Under the pieces are notes generated by a model. The model had not been told where the DNA came from and ran no database searches. It saw only the letters and a program-made list of their open reading frames with translations. Made by a program: the position numbers and the translations under genes. This document shows, piece by piece, positions 1 through 5,637 of a stretch of DNA of 5,951 nucleotides. Within the stretch, counting starts at the first letter, position 1; each line of letters starts with the position of its first letter. The stretch is taken from NCBI GenBank assembly GCA_022360735.1, contig JAKSCF010000715.1, positions 1 to 5,951 of the forward strand, read 5' to 3'. The stretch is from Clostridia bacterium (GTDB taxonomy: Bacteria > Bacillota_A > Clostridia > Peptostreptococcales > JAAYPU01).

Positions 1-38
1 TATATTTTCTACATTAAGGTTTTTTTATACAAATAACA

Positions 39-67
39 TTGAAATCATTAAGAAAAATTTCTATAAT
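39..67 (+). promoter_or_regulatory. sigma-A promoter of the DUF1015 gene
   Basis: The -35 box TTGAAA (39-44) and the perfect -10 box TATAAT (62-67) are separated by 17 nt, the ideal spacing for the housekeeping sigma factor. Transcription would start near 74-76, leaving a leader of about 40 nt. A purine-rich ribosome site (AAAGGAAGAG, around 99-108) precedes the ATG at 115. The gene therefore seems to be transcribed by itself here. The T-run at 20-26 could be the tail of a terminator of a gene to the left, but no stem is visible in the window. Confidence 0.75.
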
Positions 68-114
68 GGGTATTAGTATTCAGGAAAATTAATTAAAGAA
101 AGGAAGAGATAAAA

Positions 115-1359
115 ATGGCAGTCATTAGACCTTTTAAAGCGATTAGACCTGCAAAAGCCCTGGCAGAAGAAGTTATTTCACTTCCGTATGATGTAATGAA
201 CCGAAGTGAAGCAAAAGAAATGTGTTGCGATAAACCACATAATTTTTTACATATATGCCGATCAGAAATTGATCTTTCAGATGATTGTGATCCATATTCA
301 AAAGAGGTTTATCAAAAAGCAAAAAGTAATATTCAGGATTTCTTACAAAAAGGCGTATTTGTAGAAGAAAATGCTCCTTGCATTTATATTTATAGACAAA
401 TAATGAACGGAAGAGTACAAACAGGTATTGCCGCATGTACCTCTATTGACGATTATCAAAACAATATCATTAAAAAGCATGAGTTTACAAGACATGAAAA
501 AGAATTAGATCGAATTAACCATTTTGACGTTTGTAATGCCAACACAGAACCGGTTTTTTTAACTTATAGAAATAATGATACAATTAACGATATTATTTCT
601 GATTGGATTGAACAACATGAGCCGGAGTACGACATTGTATCTGAAGATCAAACACAACATATTATATGGGTTTTAGATGACTCAGAAATAATTCAAAACA
701 TCTGCCGGTGCTTCGATAATATTAATGCTTTATACATTGCAGATGGGCATCATCGTTCTGCTTCAGCTGTCAAAGTAGGTCTAAAAAGAAGAGAAGAAAA
801 CCCAAATTACACCGGCATAGAACAATTTAACTATTTTCTGGCCGTTATCTTTCCTGATAGAGATTTGAGAATATTTGACTACAACCGTGTGGTTCGAGAT
901 TTAAATGGACTATCATCTACTGAGTTTGTTGAGAAAATTAAAGATAAGTTTATTGTAACACCAATGGATTCACCTGATCCTTATCGACCGGAAGCACCAC
1001 ATACTTTTGGTATGTATTTAGATAATAAGTGGTTTAAACTGGAAGCAAAAAAAGATATCATCGCAGATGATACCATTAAAGGATTAGATGTTTCCATACT
1101 TCAAGACCATTTACTCAATCCTGTTTTAGGCATTGAAGACCCAAGAAAAGATAAACGTATTGATTTTGTTGGCGGTATTCGCGGGTTAAAAGAACTTGAA
1201 AAAAGAGTACATTCAGATATGACCGTAGCATTTTGCCTATATCCGGTTTCTATTGAGCAACTTCTGGCAGTATCCGACAAAGATCTGGTTATGCCTCCCA
1301 AATCAACATGGTTTGAACCTAAGCTGGGCAGCGGCTTATTCATTCACAAGCTCCTATAG
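115..1359 (+). CDS. DUF1015 family protein (ParB/Srx-like putative kinase family)
   Basis: The 414-aa product matches the DUF1015 family along its full length and at the usual size. Recognisable blocks are RPFKAIRP (5-12), LPYDVMNRSEA (23-33), KKHEFTRHEKELDR (120-133), ADGHHRSA (209-216), the region around DVSILQDHLLNPVLG (325-339), DKRIDFVGGIRG (346-357) and the C-terminal MPPKSTWFEPKL (393-404). The family is soluble, and no signal peptide or membrane segment is seen. Its biochemical role is not settled to my knowledge. The DGHHR block resembles the motif of ParB/sulfiredoxin-fold free-serine kinases (SerK, SbnI), and I recall DUF1015 genes often lying beside serA/serC in anaerobes, so a link to serine metabolism is an inference. 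No such partner is in the window. The ATG is preceded by a GGAAG-type ribosome site and a strong promoter, and the gene is closed by TAG and a terminator. It looks intact. Confidence 0.93.
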   Translation: MAVIRPFKAIRPAKALAEEVISLPYDVMNRSEAKEMCCDKPHNFLHICRSEIDLSDDCDPYSKEVYQKAKSNIQDFLQKGVFVEENAPCIYIYRQIMNGRVQTGIAACTSIDDYQNNIIKKHEFTRHEKELDRINHFDVCNANTEPVFLTYRNNDTINDIISDWIEQHEPEYDIVSEDQTQHIIWVLDDSEIIQNICRCFDNINALYIADGHHRSASAVKVGLKRREENPNYTGIEQFNYFLAVIFPDRDLRIFDYNRVVRDLNGLSSTEFVEKIKDKFIVTPMDSPDPYRPEAPHTFGMYLDNKWFKLEAKKDIIADDTIKGLDVSILQDHLLNPVLGIEDPRKDKRIDFVGGIRGLKELEKRVHSDMTVAFCLYPVSIEQLLAVSDKDLVMPPKSTWFEPKLGSGLFIHKLL

Positions 1360-1399
1360 GGGCATATTCCTTACGCCCATTAAGGCCTAAAGTCCACGT

Positions 1400-1481
1400 T
1401 TCGTAAGCCTAAACAATTAAATCAGGAGGATTTTGTTTAAACAAAATTCTCCTTAATTTTTAATTAGGCTTGCTGAACGAA
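1400..1481. repeat. 82-nt nested inverted repeat after the DUF1015 gene
   Basis: Four stems nest without conflict: TTCGT/ACGAA (1400-1404 with 1477-1481), AAGCCT/AGGCTT (1405-1410 with 1466-1471), AATTAAA/TTTAATT (1415-1421 with 1459-1465) and a 14-bp central stem (1425-1438 with 1439-1452). Bulges separate them (1411-1414 and 1472-1476). The central part is a terminator by itself. The outer arms go beyond what a terminator needs, so this may be a small palindromic insertion or a folded 3' end of the upstream mRNA. Confidence 0.6.
1424..1462 (+). terminator. intrinsic terminator of the DUF1015 gene
   Basis: A 14-bp stem, GGAGGATTTTGTTT (1425-1438) against its complement (1439-1452) with one G-T pair, is followed by TTAATTTTT (1453-1461). 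The centre is the palindrome GTTTAAAC. It lies 65 nt after the stop codon. The T-tract is interrupted by AA, so efficiency may be moderate. Confidence 0.65.
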
Positions 1482-1505
1482 TGAATATTAGCTACAGGAG
1501 ATATT

Positions 1506-1516
1506 TGGTATATAAT
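1506..1516 (+). promoter_or_regulatory. weak candidate -10 region for the 1523-1720 element
   Basis: TATAAT lies at 1511-1516. Alternatively TATATA at 1509-1514 carries an extended TGG at 1506-1508. The best -35 at normal spacing is TTAGCT (1488-1493), only three of six matches. A start near 1523 would fall just before the first stem of the structured element downstream, which is the main reason to list it. In such AT-rich DNA a chance match is quite possible. Confidence 0.3.
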
Positions 1517-1639
1517 TTGTAATGCAGAAATACTAGTTTTAATGGAGTACAACGGAATTAAAACCAAAGGGCTACAATACTTAGCAGAGGTTTAGGGCAC
1601 TGACCGTCATACTCTAGTATATTAGTATCTAATCTCCCT

Positions 1640-1681
1640 TTGAAGCCCTAGCAGTAATCTTTGATTACGTGCAGGTCTCAT
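1640..1681 (+). repeat. dispersed hairpin box, copy A
   Basis: This copy shares TTGAAGCCCTAGC and GCAGGTCTCATACAG with copy B. The hairpin pairs CCT/AGG, GCA/TGC and TAATC/GATTA around a TTT loop. The apical stem differs from copies B, C and D on both sides, so pairing is preserved while sequence is not. It is the only copy with a long structured 5' extension (1523-1639). Confidence 0.7.
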
Positions 1682-1685
1682 ACAG

Positions 1686-1720
1686 AAACTCTCCAATCTC
1701 TGATTGGTAAAGAGTTTTTC
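1686..1720 (+). terminator. intrinsic terminator attached to box A
   Basis: Two stacked stems, AAACTCT/AGAGTTT (1686-1692 with 1711-1717) and CCAAT/ATTGG (1693-1697 with 1703-1707), end in TTTTT (1715-1719). The equivalent hairpin at 5541-5573 differs by compensatory changes: the T-A pair becomes G-C in the outer stem, and the T-A pair becomes C-G in the inner one. The following CAGTTG is also shared. The T-tract on the plus strand sets the orientation. Confidence 0.65.
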
Positions 1721-1725
1721 AGTTG

Positions 1726-1894
1726 TTTATTTTGAAATGAAAATTATATGCCAAATGTCTCTCAACGCAAATCATAATGCAAGAATATTATTAAAAATTG
1801 AGTATTTTCTGAACTCCTAATGAGTGAAGCTTTCATAAATCTTCTAATTGCAATTAATATGTTGTCATTCAACAATGCCTATTATTCATTCTCT
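1726..1894. other. AT-rich gap without a recognisable gene
   Basis: This gap separates the terminator of the structured element from the stop codon of the LacI family gene. It contains a 27-codon plus-strand frame without a ribosome site, and a 5-bp hairpin (TGTTG/CAACA, 1860-1864 with 1870-1874) just after the LacI stop. That hairpin has no T-tract on the minus strand. I see no convincing terminator for the regulator gene. Confidence 0.5.
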
Positions 1895-2911
1895 TTATTC
1901 TGTATCAATAACTTTACAGCTTTCTCTTTCTATCAAGCTGTGAGGTAAAATAACGATGTTATCTTCAGATTCACTTCCTTTAATATGGTCAATAATCATT
2001 TTAGCCGCAACGGTTCCTATATTGAATAACGGTTGATGAATAACTGTTAACCTAGGTCGATATATGGAAGCCAGACGTATATCATTGAACCCCACTACCG
2101 ATACGTCTTCCGGTACACTCAAACCATTATCTTTTAATGCATTAATAGCACCTATAGCCATGATATCACTGGTTGCAAAAATGGCTGTAGGCATATTATT
2201 GGCCGCAACAAATCCTCTAACAATATTGTAACTATTATCTAGACTGAAATCGCCATATTTCACAAGATTTTTATCAACATCTATATCATAATCCTTTAAA
2301 GCCTGCTTGTATCCTTTATATTGCTCTAAACCAAATGCGTCCACATCAATACTATTTCTAATTAAAGCAATCTCCCTATGTCCTTTTTGCAATAAATACT
2401 TTGTCAACTCATACGCAGCCTTATAATTGTCTATAGATACGGAAGGCACTGTCAATTTACTGGTATTTCTATTTATCATAATAACAGGAATATCCATTTC
2501 TTTAATATGGTCTACCACTTCATTTTCTAATTTCCATGACATGAAAATAATGCCTTCTACTTGCTTTCCTGTAAATAAATCCAAATATCTTATTTCTTGT
2601 TCATGTTTCCCACGACTATTACAAACCAGGATATCATATGAGTGTGTACGGATAATCTCCTCAATCCCATTCATAATTTCTCCAAAAAAGTAGCTGGATA
2701 TTTCCGGAACAACAACACCAATTAGGCGGCTTTTTTTCATAACCAAGCTTCTCGCAACAGGATTGGGTTTAAATTCCATCTCATCTATTACTTTCAATAC
2801 TCTTTCTCTTACTTGCTGACTTACTTGTTTAGAATTATTAATGACACGAGAAACCGTTGCAATAGAAACACCTGCTTTTTCTGCCACATCTTTTATTGTT
2901 GTTGCTTTCAT
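1895..2911 (-). CDS. LacI/GalR family transcriptional regulator, CcpA-like
   Basis: The 338-aa product has the N-terminal LacI helix-turn-helix (TIKDVAEKAGVSIATVSRVIN, about residues 5-25) and a hinge helix with PNPVARSL (near 50-57). A periplasmic-binding-protein-like effector domain follows from about residue 62 to the end. The recognition helix SIATVSRV resembles CcpA-type readers of TG...CG...CA palindromes. The effector domain also shares CcpA-like phrasing such as GKQVEGIIFM and a PSVSIDN-AAYELTKYL stretch. That does not prove it is CcpA, and a sugar-responsive local repressor is equally possible. The start is the ATG at 2911, six nt after GAGGTG; a GTG three codons upstream lies inside that ribosome site and is unlikely. 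It follows cmk by 109 nt with its own promoter and an operator-like palindrome. No sugar genes are adjacent, so its targets besides itself are not visible. Confidence 0.94.
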   Translation of the reverse strand: MKATTIKDVAEKAGVSIATVSRVINNSKQVSQQVRERVLKVIDEMEFKPNPVARSLVMKKSRLIGVVVPEISSYFFGEIMNGIEEIIRTHSYDILVCNSRGKHEQEIRYLDLFTGKQVEGIIFMSWKLENEVVDHIKEMDIPVIMINRNTSKLTVPSVSIDNYKAAYELTKYLLQKGHREIALIRNSIDVDAFGLEQYKGYKQALKDYDIDVDKNLVKYGDFSLDNSYNIVRGFVAANNMPTAIFATSDIMAIGAINALKDNGLSVPEDVSVVGFNDIRLASIYRPRLTVIHQPLFNIGTVAAKMIIDHIKGSESEDNIVILPHSLIERESCKVIDTE

Positions 2912-2917
2912 AAAAAA

Positions 2918-2923
2918 CACCTC
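2918..2923 (-). promoter_or_regulatory. ribosome binding site deciding the LacI-family start
   Basis: On the minus strand GAGGTG (2923 to 2918) sits six nt before the ATG at 2911. The last three bases are an in-frame GTG, which would lengthen the protein by three residues but would destroy the site's spacing. The ATG is therefore preferred. Confidence 0.8.
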
Positions 2924-2962
2924 AAATATACATATATACTACAAAAGTTTAAAATCACAACA

Positions 2963-2976
2963 TGGTAACGTTTACA
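2963..2976. promoter_or_regulatory. LacI-family operator-like palindrome (probable autorepression site)
   Basis: TGGTAACGTTTACA is a 14-bp imperfect palindrome centred on CG, with TG..AA-CG-TT..CA kept on both sides, the typical shape of LacI/GalR and cre operators. Compared with the cre pattern TGWAANCGNTNWCA it has two mismatches, in the left half. It begins seven bases after the predicted -10 box of the regulator gene and so covers the likely transcription start. Confidence 0.6.
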
Positions 2977-2982
2977 GTATAC

Positions 2983-3011
2983 ATTATACACAATATTTGA
3001 AGTGATTGCAT
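2983..3011 (-). promoter_or_regulatory. promoter of the LacI-family regulator gene
   Basis: On the minus strand a perfect TATAAT (2988 to 2983) lies 17 nt after ATGCAA (3011 to 3006), a weak -35 with three of six matches. Transcription would start near 2976, leaving a leader of about 65 nt. The weak -35 and the operator over the start fit a repressible promoter. Some read-through from cmk is also likely, because no clear terminator separates them. Confidence 0.55.
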
Positions 3012-3020
3012 TACTTTTAT

Positions 3021-3671
3021 TTAAATCTTTATATAAGATAAAATTTCTTTGACCACATCTTCAATGCTTTTACCTGTAGAATTCACTTCTATAGCATCCT
3101 TAGCTTTTTTTAATGGATTTATTTTTCTCTGCATATCATGAGTATCTCTATTGTTGATTTCCTGCTTTATTTTATCCAAAGATACTTCCAGCCCTTTTTT
3201 ATCCATTTCTTCCCATCTTCTGACAGCTCTTTCTTCTACAGATGCTGTCAGGTAGAATTTAAATTCAGCATCTTTAAGCACATTAGTCCCAATATCCCGC
3301 CCATCCATGATAACACTTTTAGATTTTGCTATTCCTCTTTGTATGGCCACCAGTTTCTTGCGAACTAAAGGTATACTTGCCACTTGGGATACTTTTTTAT
3401 TTACATCCGGCATTCTAATGCTTTCATTAACATTCTCACCATCTAAAAAAATATTATTTTCTTTGAAATCAATGATGGTATGTTCCATAATGCTCTTTAT
3501 ACTACCTATGTCATTTAAATCGCATGAACATCTTAGCAATTTCAGAGTGATAGCCCTGTACATCGCTCCGGTGTCAATATATTCTATTCTTAATTCTCTT
3601 GCTATCAGCTGTGCTATAGTACTCTTACCGGCACCTGCGGGTCCATCGATAGCTATTTGAAATGTAATCAT
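3021..3671 (-). CDS. cmk: cytidylate kinase
   Basis: This cytoplasmic enzyme phosphorylates CMP and dCMP with ATP, feeding CTP and dCTP supply. The 216-aa product carries the P-loop GPAGAGKS (10-17), the CMP-side block IDTGAMYRA (32-40), DGRDIGT (123-129) and the lid and C-terminal arginine-rich region with RDTHDMQRKINPL. The length is normal for the bacterial family (about 215-230). The preferred start is the ATG at 3671, after a GGGGAAG stretch (3681 to 3675) that serves as an imperfect ribosome site. An in-frame GTG at 3683 would add four residues but has no ribosome site of its own. It follows mnmM by 19 nt and is last in the rluB operon. I recall cmk usually being followed by plsC or ispH/rpsA in Clostridia; here a LacI family gene follows, so the usual order is broken. 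Confidence 0.96.
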   Translation of the reverse strand: MITFQIAIDGPAGAGKSTIAQLIARELRIEYIDTGAMYRAITLKLLRCSCDLNDIGSIKSIMEHTIIDFKENNIFLDGENVNESIRMPDVNKKVSQVASIPLVRKKLVAIQRGIAKSKSVIMDGRDIGTNVLKDAEFKFYLTASVEERAVRRWEEMDKKGLEVSLDKIKQEINNRDTHDMQRKINPLKKAKDAIEVNSTGKSIEDVVKEILSYIKI

Positions 3672-3690
3672 TTTCTTCCCCACTTTTTAA

Positions 3691-4272
3691 TTATTTGTTT
3701 GTCTTCTTAGTAATTAGCATGAGACAAGGCGGATCACTTTTTTGGTTAACCAAATGAAACATCATGACATGATATTTTTTACTGTCTAATGATTCTGCAT
3801 ACTCTATGATGTTTTCTTTTTCTATTTTGCCCTGTTGATGCCCTTGATAAATTAAAATTGTTATAATGCCATTTATTTTCAGCAGCTCTAATCCTTGCTG
3901 AATGGCTGCCAGTGTCGTATCTGCATGGGTTGTAATATTGTGATCACCTCCCGGAAGGTATCCGAGATTAAAAACAATTGCTTGAACGCTTTCATTGACA
4001 TATTGTTGAATTAAACTGTGGGAATCATTAATAAATTCAATGTTATTTTGCAGCCTATTGTTTTGATTTAGTAATTTTTTTGCGTTTTGGATTGCTTCGT
4101 TTTGAATATCAAATGCGTAGACTTTTCCAGTGCTTCCCACCAGCTGCAATAGGCTGTCGGTATCGTATCCATTGCCCACAGTTGCATCTATTACAGTATC
4201 TCCCTCTGAAACATATTTGGATAGGATTTCAAAGCTTACTTTTGTAAATTTCAACAAAAAATTTTCCTTCAA
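3691..4272 (-). CDS. mnmM: tRNA wobble-uridine methyltransferase MnmM (YtqB family)
   Basis: The product belongs to the YtqB/rRNA_methylase-like family of SAM-dependent methyltransferases. B. subtilis YtqB has been identified as MnmM, which makes the last methylation of 5-methylaminomethyl-(2-thio)uridine at tRNA position 34. The SAM-binding motif I is VIDATVGNGYDT (27-38). The acidic end of the second strand is in VYAFD (51-55), and the family hallmark NLGYLPGGDH is at 102-111. YQGHQQGK and a late SDPPCLMLI block also match family positions I remember. The start chosen is TTG at 4272, six nt after GAGGTG, giving 193 aa, close to the roughly 194 aa of YtqB. The GTG three codons upstream is part of the ribosome site. 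It sits 27 nt after the GNAT-like gene and 19 nt before cmk. Confidence 0.87.
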   Translation of the reverse strand: MKENFLLKFTKVSFEILSKYVSEGDTVIDATVGNGYDTDSLLQLVGSTGKVYAFDIQNEAIQNAKKLLNQNNRLQNNIEFINDSHSLIQQYVNESVQAIVFNLGYLPGGDHNITTHADTTLAAIQQGLELLKINGIITILIYQGHQQGKIEKENIIEYAESLDSKKYHVMMFHLVNQKSDPPCLMLITKKTNK

Positions 4273-4278
4273 AATTTT

Positions 4279-4284
4279 CACCTC
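4279..4284 (-). promoter_or_regulatory. ribosome binding site deciding the mnmM start
   Basis: On the minus strand GAGGTG (4284 to 4279) lies six nt before TTG (4272 to 4270). The spacing and sequence are identical to those of the LacI-family gene, where the downstream codon is ATG. This supports TTG rather than the embedded GTG as start codon. Confidence 0.7.
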
Positions 4285-4299
4285 ATTAGTTGCAGTGAT

Positions 4300-4737
4300 T
4301 TAATGGGTACAGTCTTTGTTACAACCGTTGCATTGTCGGGCAAAGAACTTTTTAACATCCATATAAAATTTACCTCGCTCATCTTTTTGCTCAAATCCCA
4401 TATTTTGAAGCCAGTCCACATTATTTTTTAATAAAGATTCATCTATTACTACGCTATCCATACCTCTCATGTCCGCAGCATTAATAACAGATTTTATCAA
4501 TAAATCTATCATCAATATTTTTTCTTCCTTACTGTTGAATATTTCAATTTCTTTTATGCTGATATCTTTCTCCTGGTTTTTAAAATATGTATATCCAATG
4601 ATTTCATCTTTATCCTTTAGTACAAAATAATTTTGATGATTGTATATAATATCTTTCACCTCAGGTATTCCATTTTTACTCAAACAAGACTGAAAAGCCT
4701 GTAAATTCTTTTCATTTAATTTTGATACTGTTAACAT
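4300..4737 (-). CDS. small GNAT-like protein with C-terminal cysteine cluster, function unknown
   Basis: The 145-aa product is not one I can name. Its layout suggests a GNAT acetyltransferase fold: strands around YFVLKDKDEIIGYTYF (38-53), a helix at about 70-90, a strand at MDSVVID, then a helix and strand with WLQNMGFEQ, a phrase typical of the GNAT C-terminus. The acetyl-CoA motif R/Q-x-x-G-x-G/A is not evident, so it may be catalytically unusual or inactive. The last residues form C-x2-C-x3-C (C136, C139, C143), a possible metal site. ATG at 4737 follows a strong AGGAGGG site by six nt. It lies 22 nt after rluB and 27 nt before mnmM, so it is co-transcribed with rRNA and tRNA modification genes. 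A role in modifying a translation component is a guess from position only. Confidence 0.85.
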   Translation of the reverse strand: MLTVSKLNEKNLQAFQSCLSKNGIPEVKDIIYNHQNYFVLKDKDEIIGYTYFKNQEKDISIKEIEIFNSKEEKILMIDLLIKSVINAADMRGMDSVVIDESLLKNNVDWLQNMGFEQKDERGKFYMDVKKFFARQCNGCNKDCTH

Positions 4738-4759
4738 ATTAAACCCTCCTTGTTTAGCT

Positions 4760-5467
4760 TTATTTTAATTTCATTAAGTAATCCAATTCAGACTTACTTA
4801 ATTTTTTATAGTGTCCCTGCTTTAATCTTCCAAGACGGAGTTCACCAATAGCTGTTCGCTCTAGTTCTATTACTTGATAACCTATTGCTTTAAACATTTT
4901 TCTCACTTGTCTGTTTTTTCCTTCATGGATAATGATTTCTACCTGGGAAGTATTATTTTTTTGTTTTAATATTTTTGCGGATGCTTTAGCTGTTATGTAT
5001 CCTCCAATATCTACGCCTCTCATCAGGTGATGTATGTCTTTGGAGGAAATATTGCCTTGTATTTTCGCCACATAAGTTTTTTTGATTTCGTGTTGTGGAT
5101 GCATCAATTTATAAGACATTTGCCCATCATTAGTCAATAACAATAACCCAGATGTATTATAGTCTAACCTTCCTACAGGAAAAACCCTGACGTCCGTATC
5201 CGATACTAAATCTATAACCGTTGGTCTTCCTTGTTCATCGGAAGCAGAAGTAATAAAGCCGGTAGGCTTGTTCAACATATAATAAACCTTTTCCTCATCC
5301 GGTTTTATCACAACACCGTCTAATTCCACTTGGTCATTTTCACCAACAACTTGTCCCATTTTATCTATAATTTCACCGTTAACCTTTACTCTCCCCTGTT
5401 GAATAAGCTCTTCAGCCTTCCGCCGCGATGTCACCCCACACGACGCTATGTATTTTTGTAGTCTCAT
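4760..5467 (-). CDS. rluB: 23S rRNA pseudouridine synthase RluB (RsuA/RluB family)
   Basis: This enzyme converts a specific uridine to pseudouridine in ribosomal RNA. The B. subtilis and E. coli RluB target is U2605 (E. coli numbering) near the peptidyl-transferase centre. The 235-aa product begins with an S4 RNA-binding domain (MRLQKYIASCGVTSRRKAEELI, residues 1-22, to about 60). It continues with the catalytic domain: LNKPTGFITS (65-74), PVGRLDYNTSGLLLLTNDG (97-115) with catalytic Asp102, HEGKNRQVRKM (181-191) and a C-terminal RTAIGELRLGRLKQG block. Length and order are standard. RluB and RsuA paralogues are hard to separate by eye; RluB is preferred from the neighbours, since this gene usually lies near scpAB and cmk in Firmicutes. 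ATG at 5467 follows AAAGGA at a normal distance. It heads a four-gene run, and no clear promoter is visible upstream, where repeats fill the leader. Confidence 0.92.
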   Translation of the reverse strand: MRLQKYIASCGVTSRRKAEELIQQGRVKVNGEIIDKMGQVVGENDQVELDGVVIKPDEEKVYYMLNKPTGFITSASDEQGRPTVIDLVSDTDVRVFPVGRLDYNTSGLLLLTNDGQMSYKLMHPQHEIKKTYVAKIQGNISSKDIHHLMRGVDIGGYITAKASAKILKQKNNTSQVEIIIHEGKNRQVRKMFKAIGYQVIELERTAIGELRLGRLKQGHYKKLSKSELDYLMKLK

Positions 5468-5492
5468 ATCATATTCCTTTCACTTCGAACTC

Positions 5493-5536
5493 TTGAAGCC
5501 CTAGCCAGAATTTTTAATTCTGATAGCAGGTCTCAT
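5493..5536 (+). repeat. dispersed hairpin box, copy B
   Basis: TTGAAGCCCTAGC and AGCAGGTCTCAT frame a hairpin with CAGAATT/AATTCTG around TTT, plus CCT/AGG and GC/GC. With its attached terminator it matches copy A at 1640-1725 over about 86 nt, but without A's 5' extension. It begins 25 nt from the rluB start codon and lies antisense to the rluB leader. Confidence 0.75.
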
Positions 5537-5540
5537 ACAG

Positions 5541-5574
5541 AAACGCTCCAACTTCAGTTGGCAAAGCGTTTTTC
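5541..5574 (+). terminator. intrinsic terminator attached to box B
   Basis: AAACGCT/AGCGTTT (5541-5547 with 5565-5571) and CCAAC/GTTGG (5548-5552 with 5557-5561) stack around TTCA and are followed by TTTTT (5569-5573). The minus strand lacks a long T-tract after the stem, so the hairpin should stop plus-strand transcripts but let rluB transcription pass. The CAGTTG that follows runs straight into copy C. Confidence 0.65.
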
Positions 5575-5576
5575 AG

Positions 5577-5637
5577 TTGAAGCCCTAACACAGAATCTCT
5601 GATTCTGATGTAGGTCTCATGCAAGGAGACAGAAATC
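5577..5637 (+). repeat. 61-nt repeat unit with hairpin box, copy C
   Basis: The box (5577-5620) has CCTA/TAGG and CAGAATC/GATTCTG around TCT, framed by TTGAAGC and GTCTCATGCA. A 17-nt tail ending in AGAAATC completes the unit. The next unit is 61 nt later and differs at about 8 of 61 positions by my count. Confidence 0.75.

Larger units (their letters stand above)
1523..1720 (+). ncRNA. candidate structured small RNA (box A plus terminator)
   Basis: On the plus strand four helices follow one another without conflict. They are GTTTTAAT/ATTAAAAC (1536-1543 with 1557-1564), then directly CAAAGGG/CCCTTTG (1565-1571 with 1636-1642), then directly box A (1640-1681) and a terminator (1686-1719). 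Inside the second helix ATACT and AGAG (1577-1581, 1586-1589) pair with CTCTAGTAT (1612-1620). A -10-like box precedes it. There is no intact reading frame. It lies between the DUF1015 terminator and the 3' end of the LacI family gene, which runs toward it. Its 3' module recurs at 5493-5578. It could be a stand-alone small RNA, or the omegaRNA and right end left by a lost tnpB-type element. It does not match tmRNA, 6S, SRP, RNase P or T-box patterns I can recognise by eye. Confidence 0.35.

Noticed and set aside
173..436. 87-codon minus-strand frame inside the DUF1015 gene (similarly 1101-1343)
   Set aside because: Both are antisense to conserved DUF1015 blocks and have no family match.
1523..1720. 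T-box, 6S RNA, tmRNA, RNase P RNA or SRP RNA
   Set aside because: No T-box sequence, no long single hairpin as in 6S, no tRNA-like ends and no RNase P or SRP core motifs. HEARO-type RNA was considered but no IscB/IsrB frame follows.
1495..1725. Group I intron or IStron
   Set aside because: The conserved P, Q, R and S core segments (for example GTTCAGAGACTA) are absent, and the region is too short.
1737..1820. 27-codon plus-strand frame starting MKIICQMS
   Set aside because: It has no ribosome site or promoter and directly follows a terminator; it is probably chance.
1859..1875. Terminator for the LacI-family gene
   Set aside because: The stem is only 5 bp (TGTTG/CAACA) and is not followed by a T-tract on the minus strand.
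2427..2693. 88-codon plus-strand frame opposite the LacI-family gene
   Set aside because: It is a shadow of the effector domain coding strand, with no ribosome site.
1895..2911. Naming the regulator ccpA
   Set aside because: The resemblance is clear in the DNA-binding and dimer regions, but many local LacI repressors in Clostridia share it and the HPr contact residues could not be verified by eye.
3307..3660. 117-codon plus-strand frame opposite cmk
   Set aside because: It is fully antisense to the strongly conserved cmk P-loop region, and no ribosome site or recognisable family is seen.
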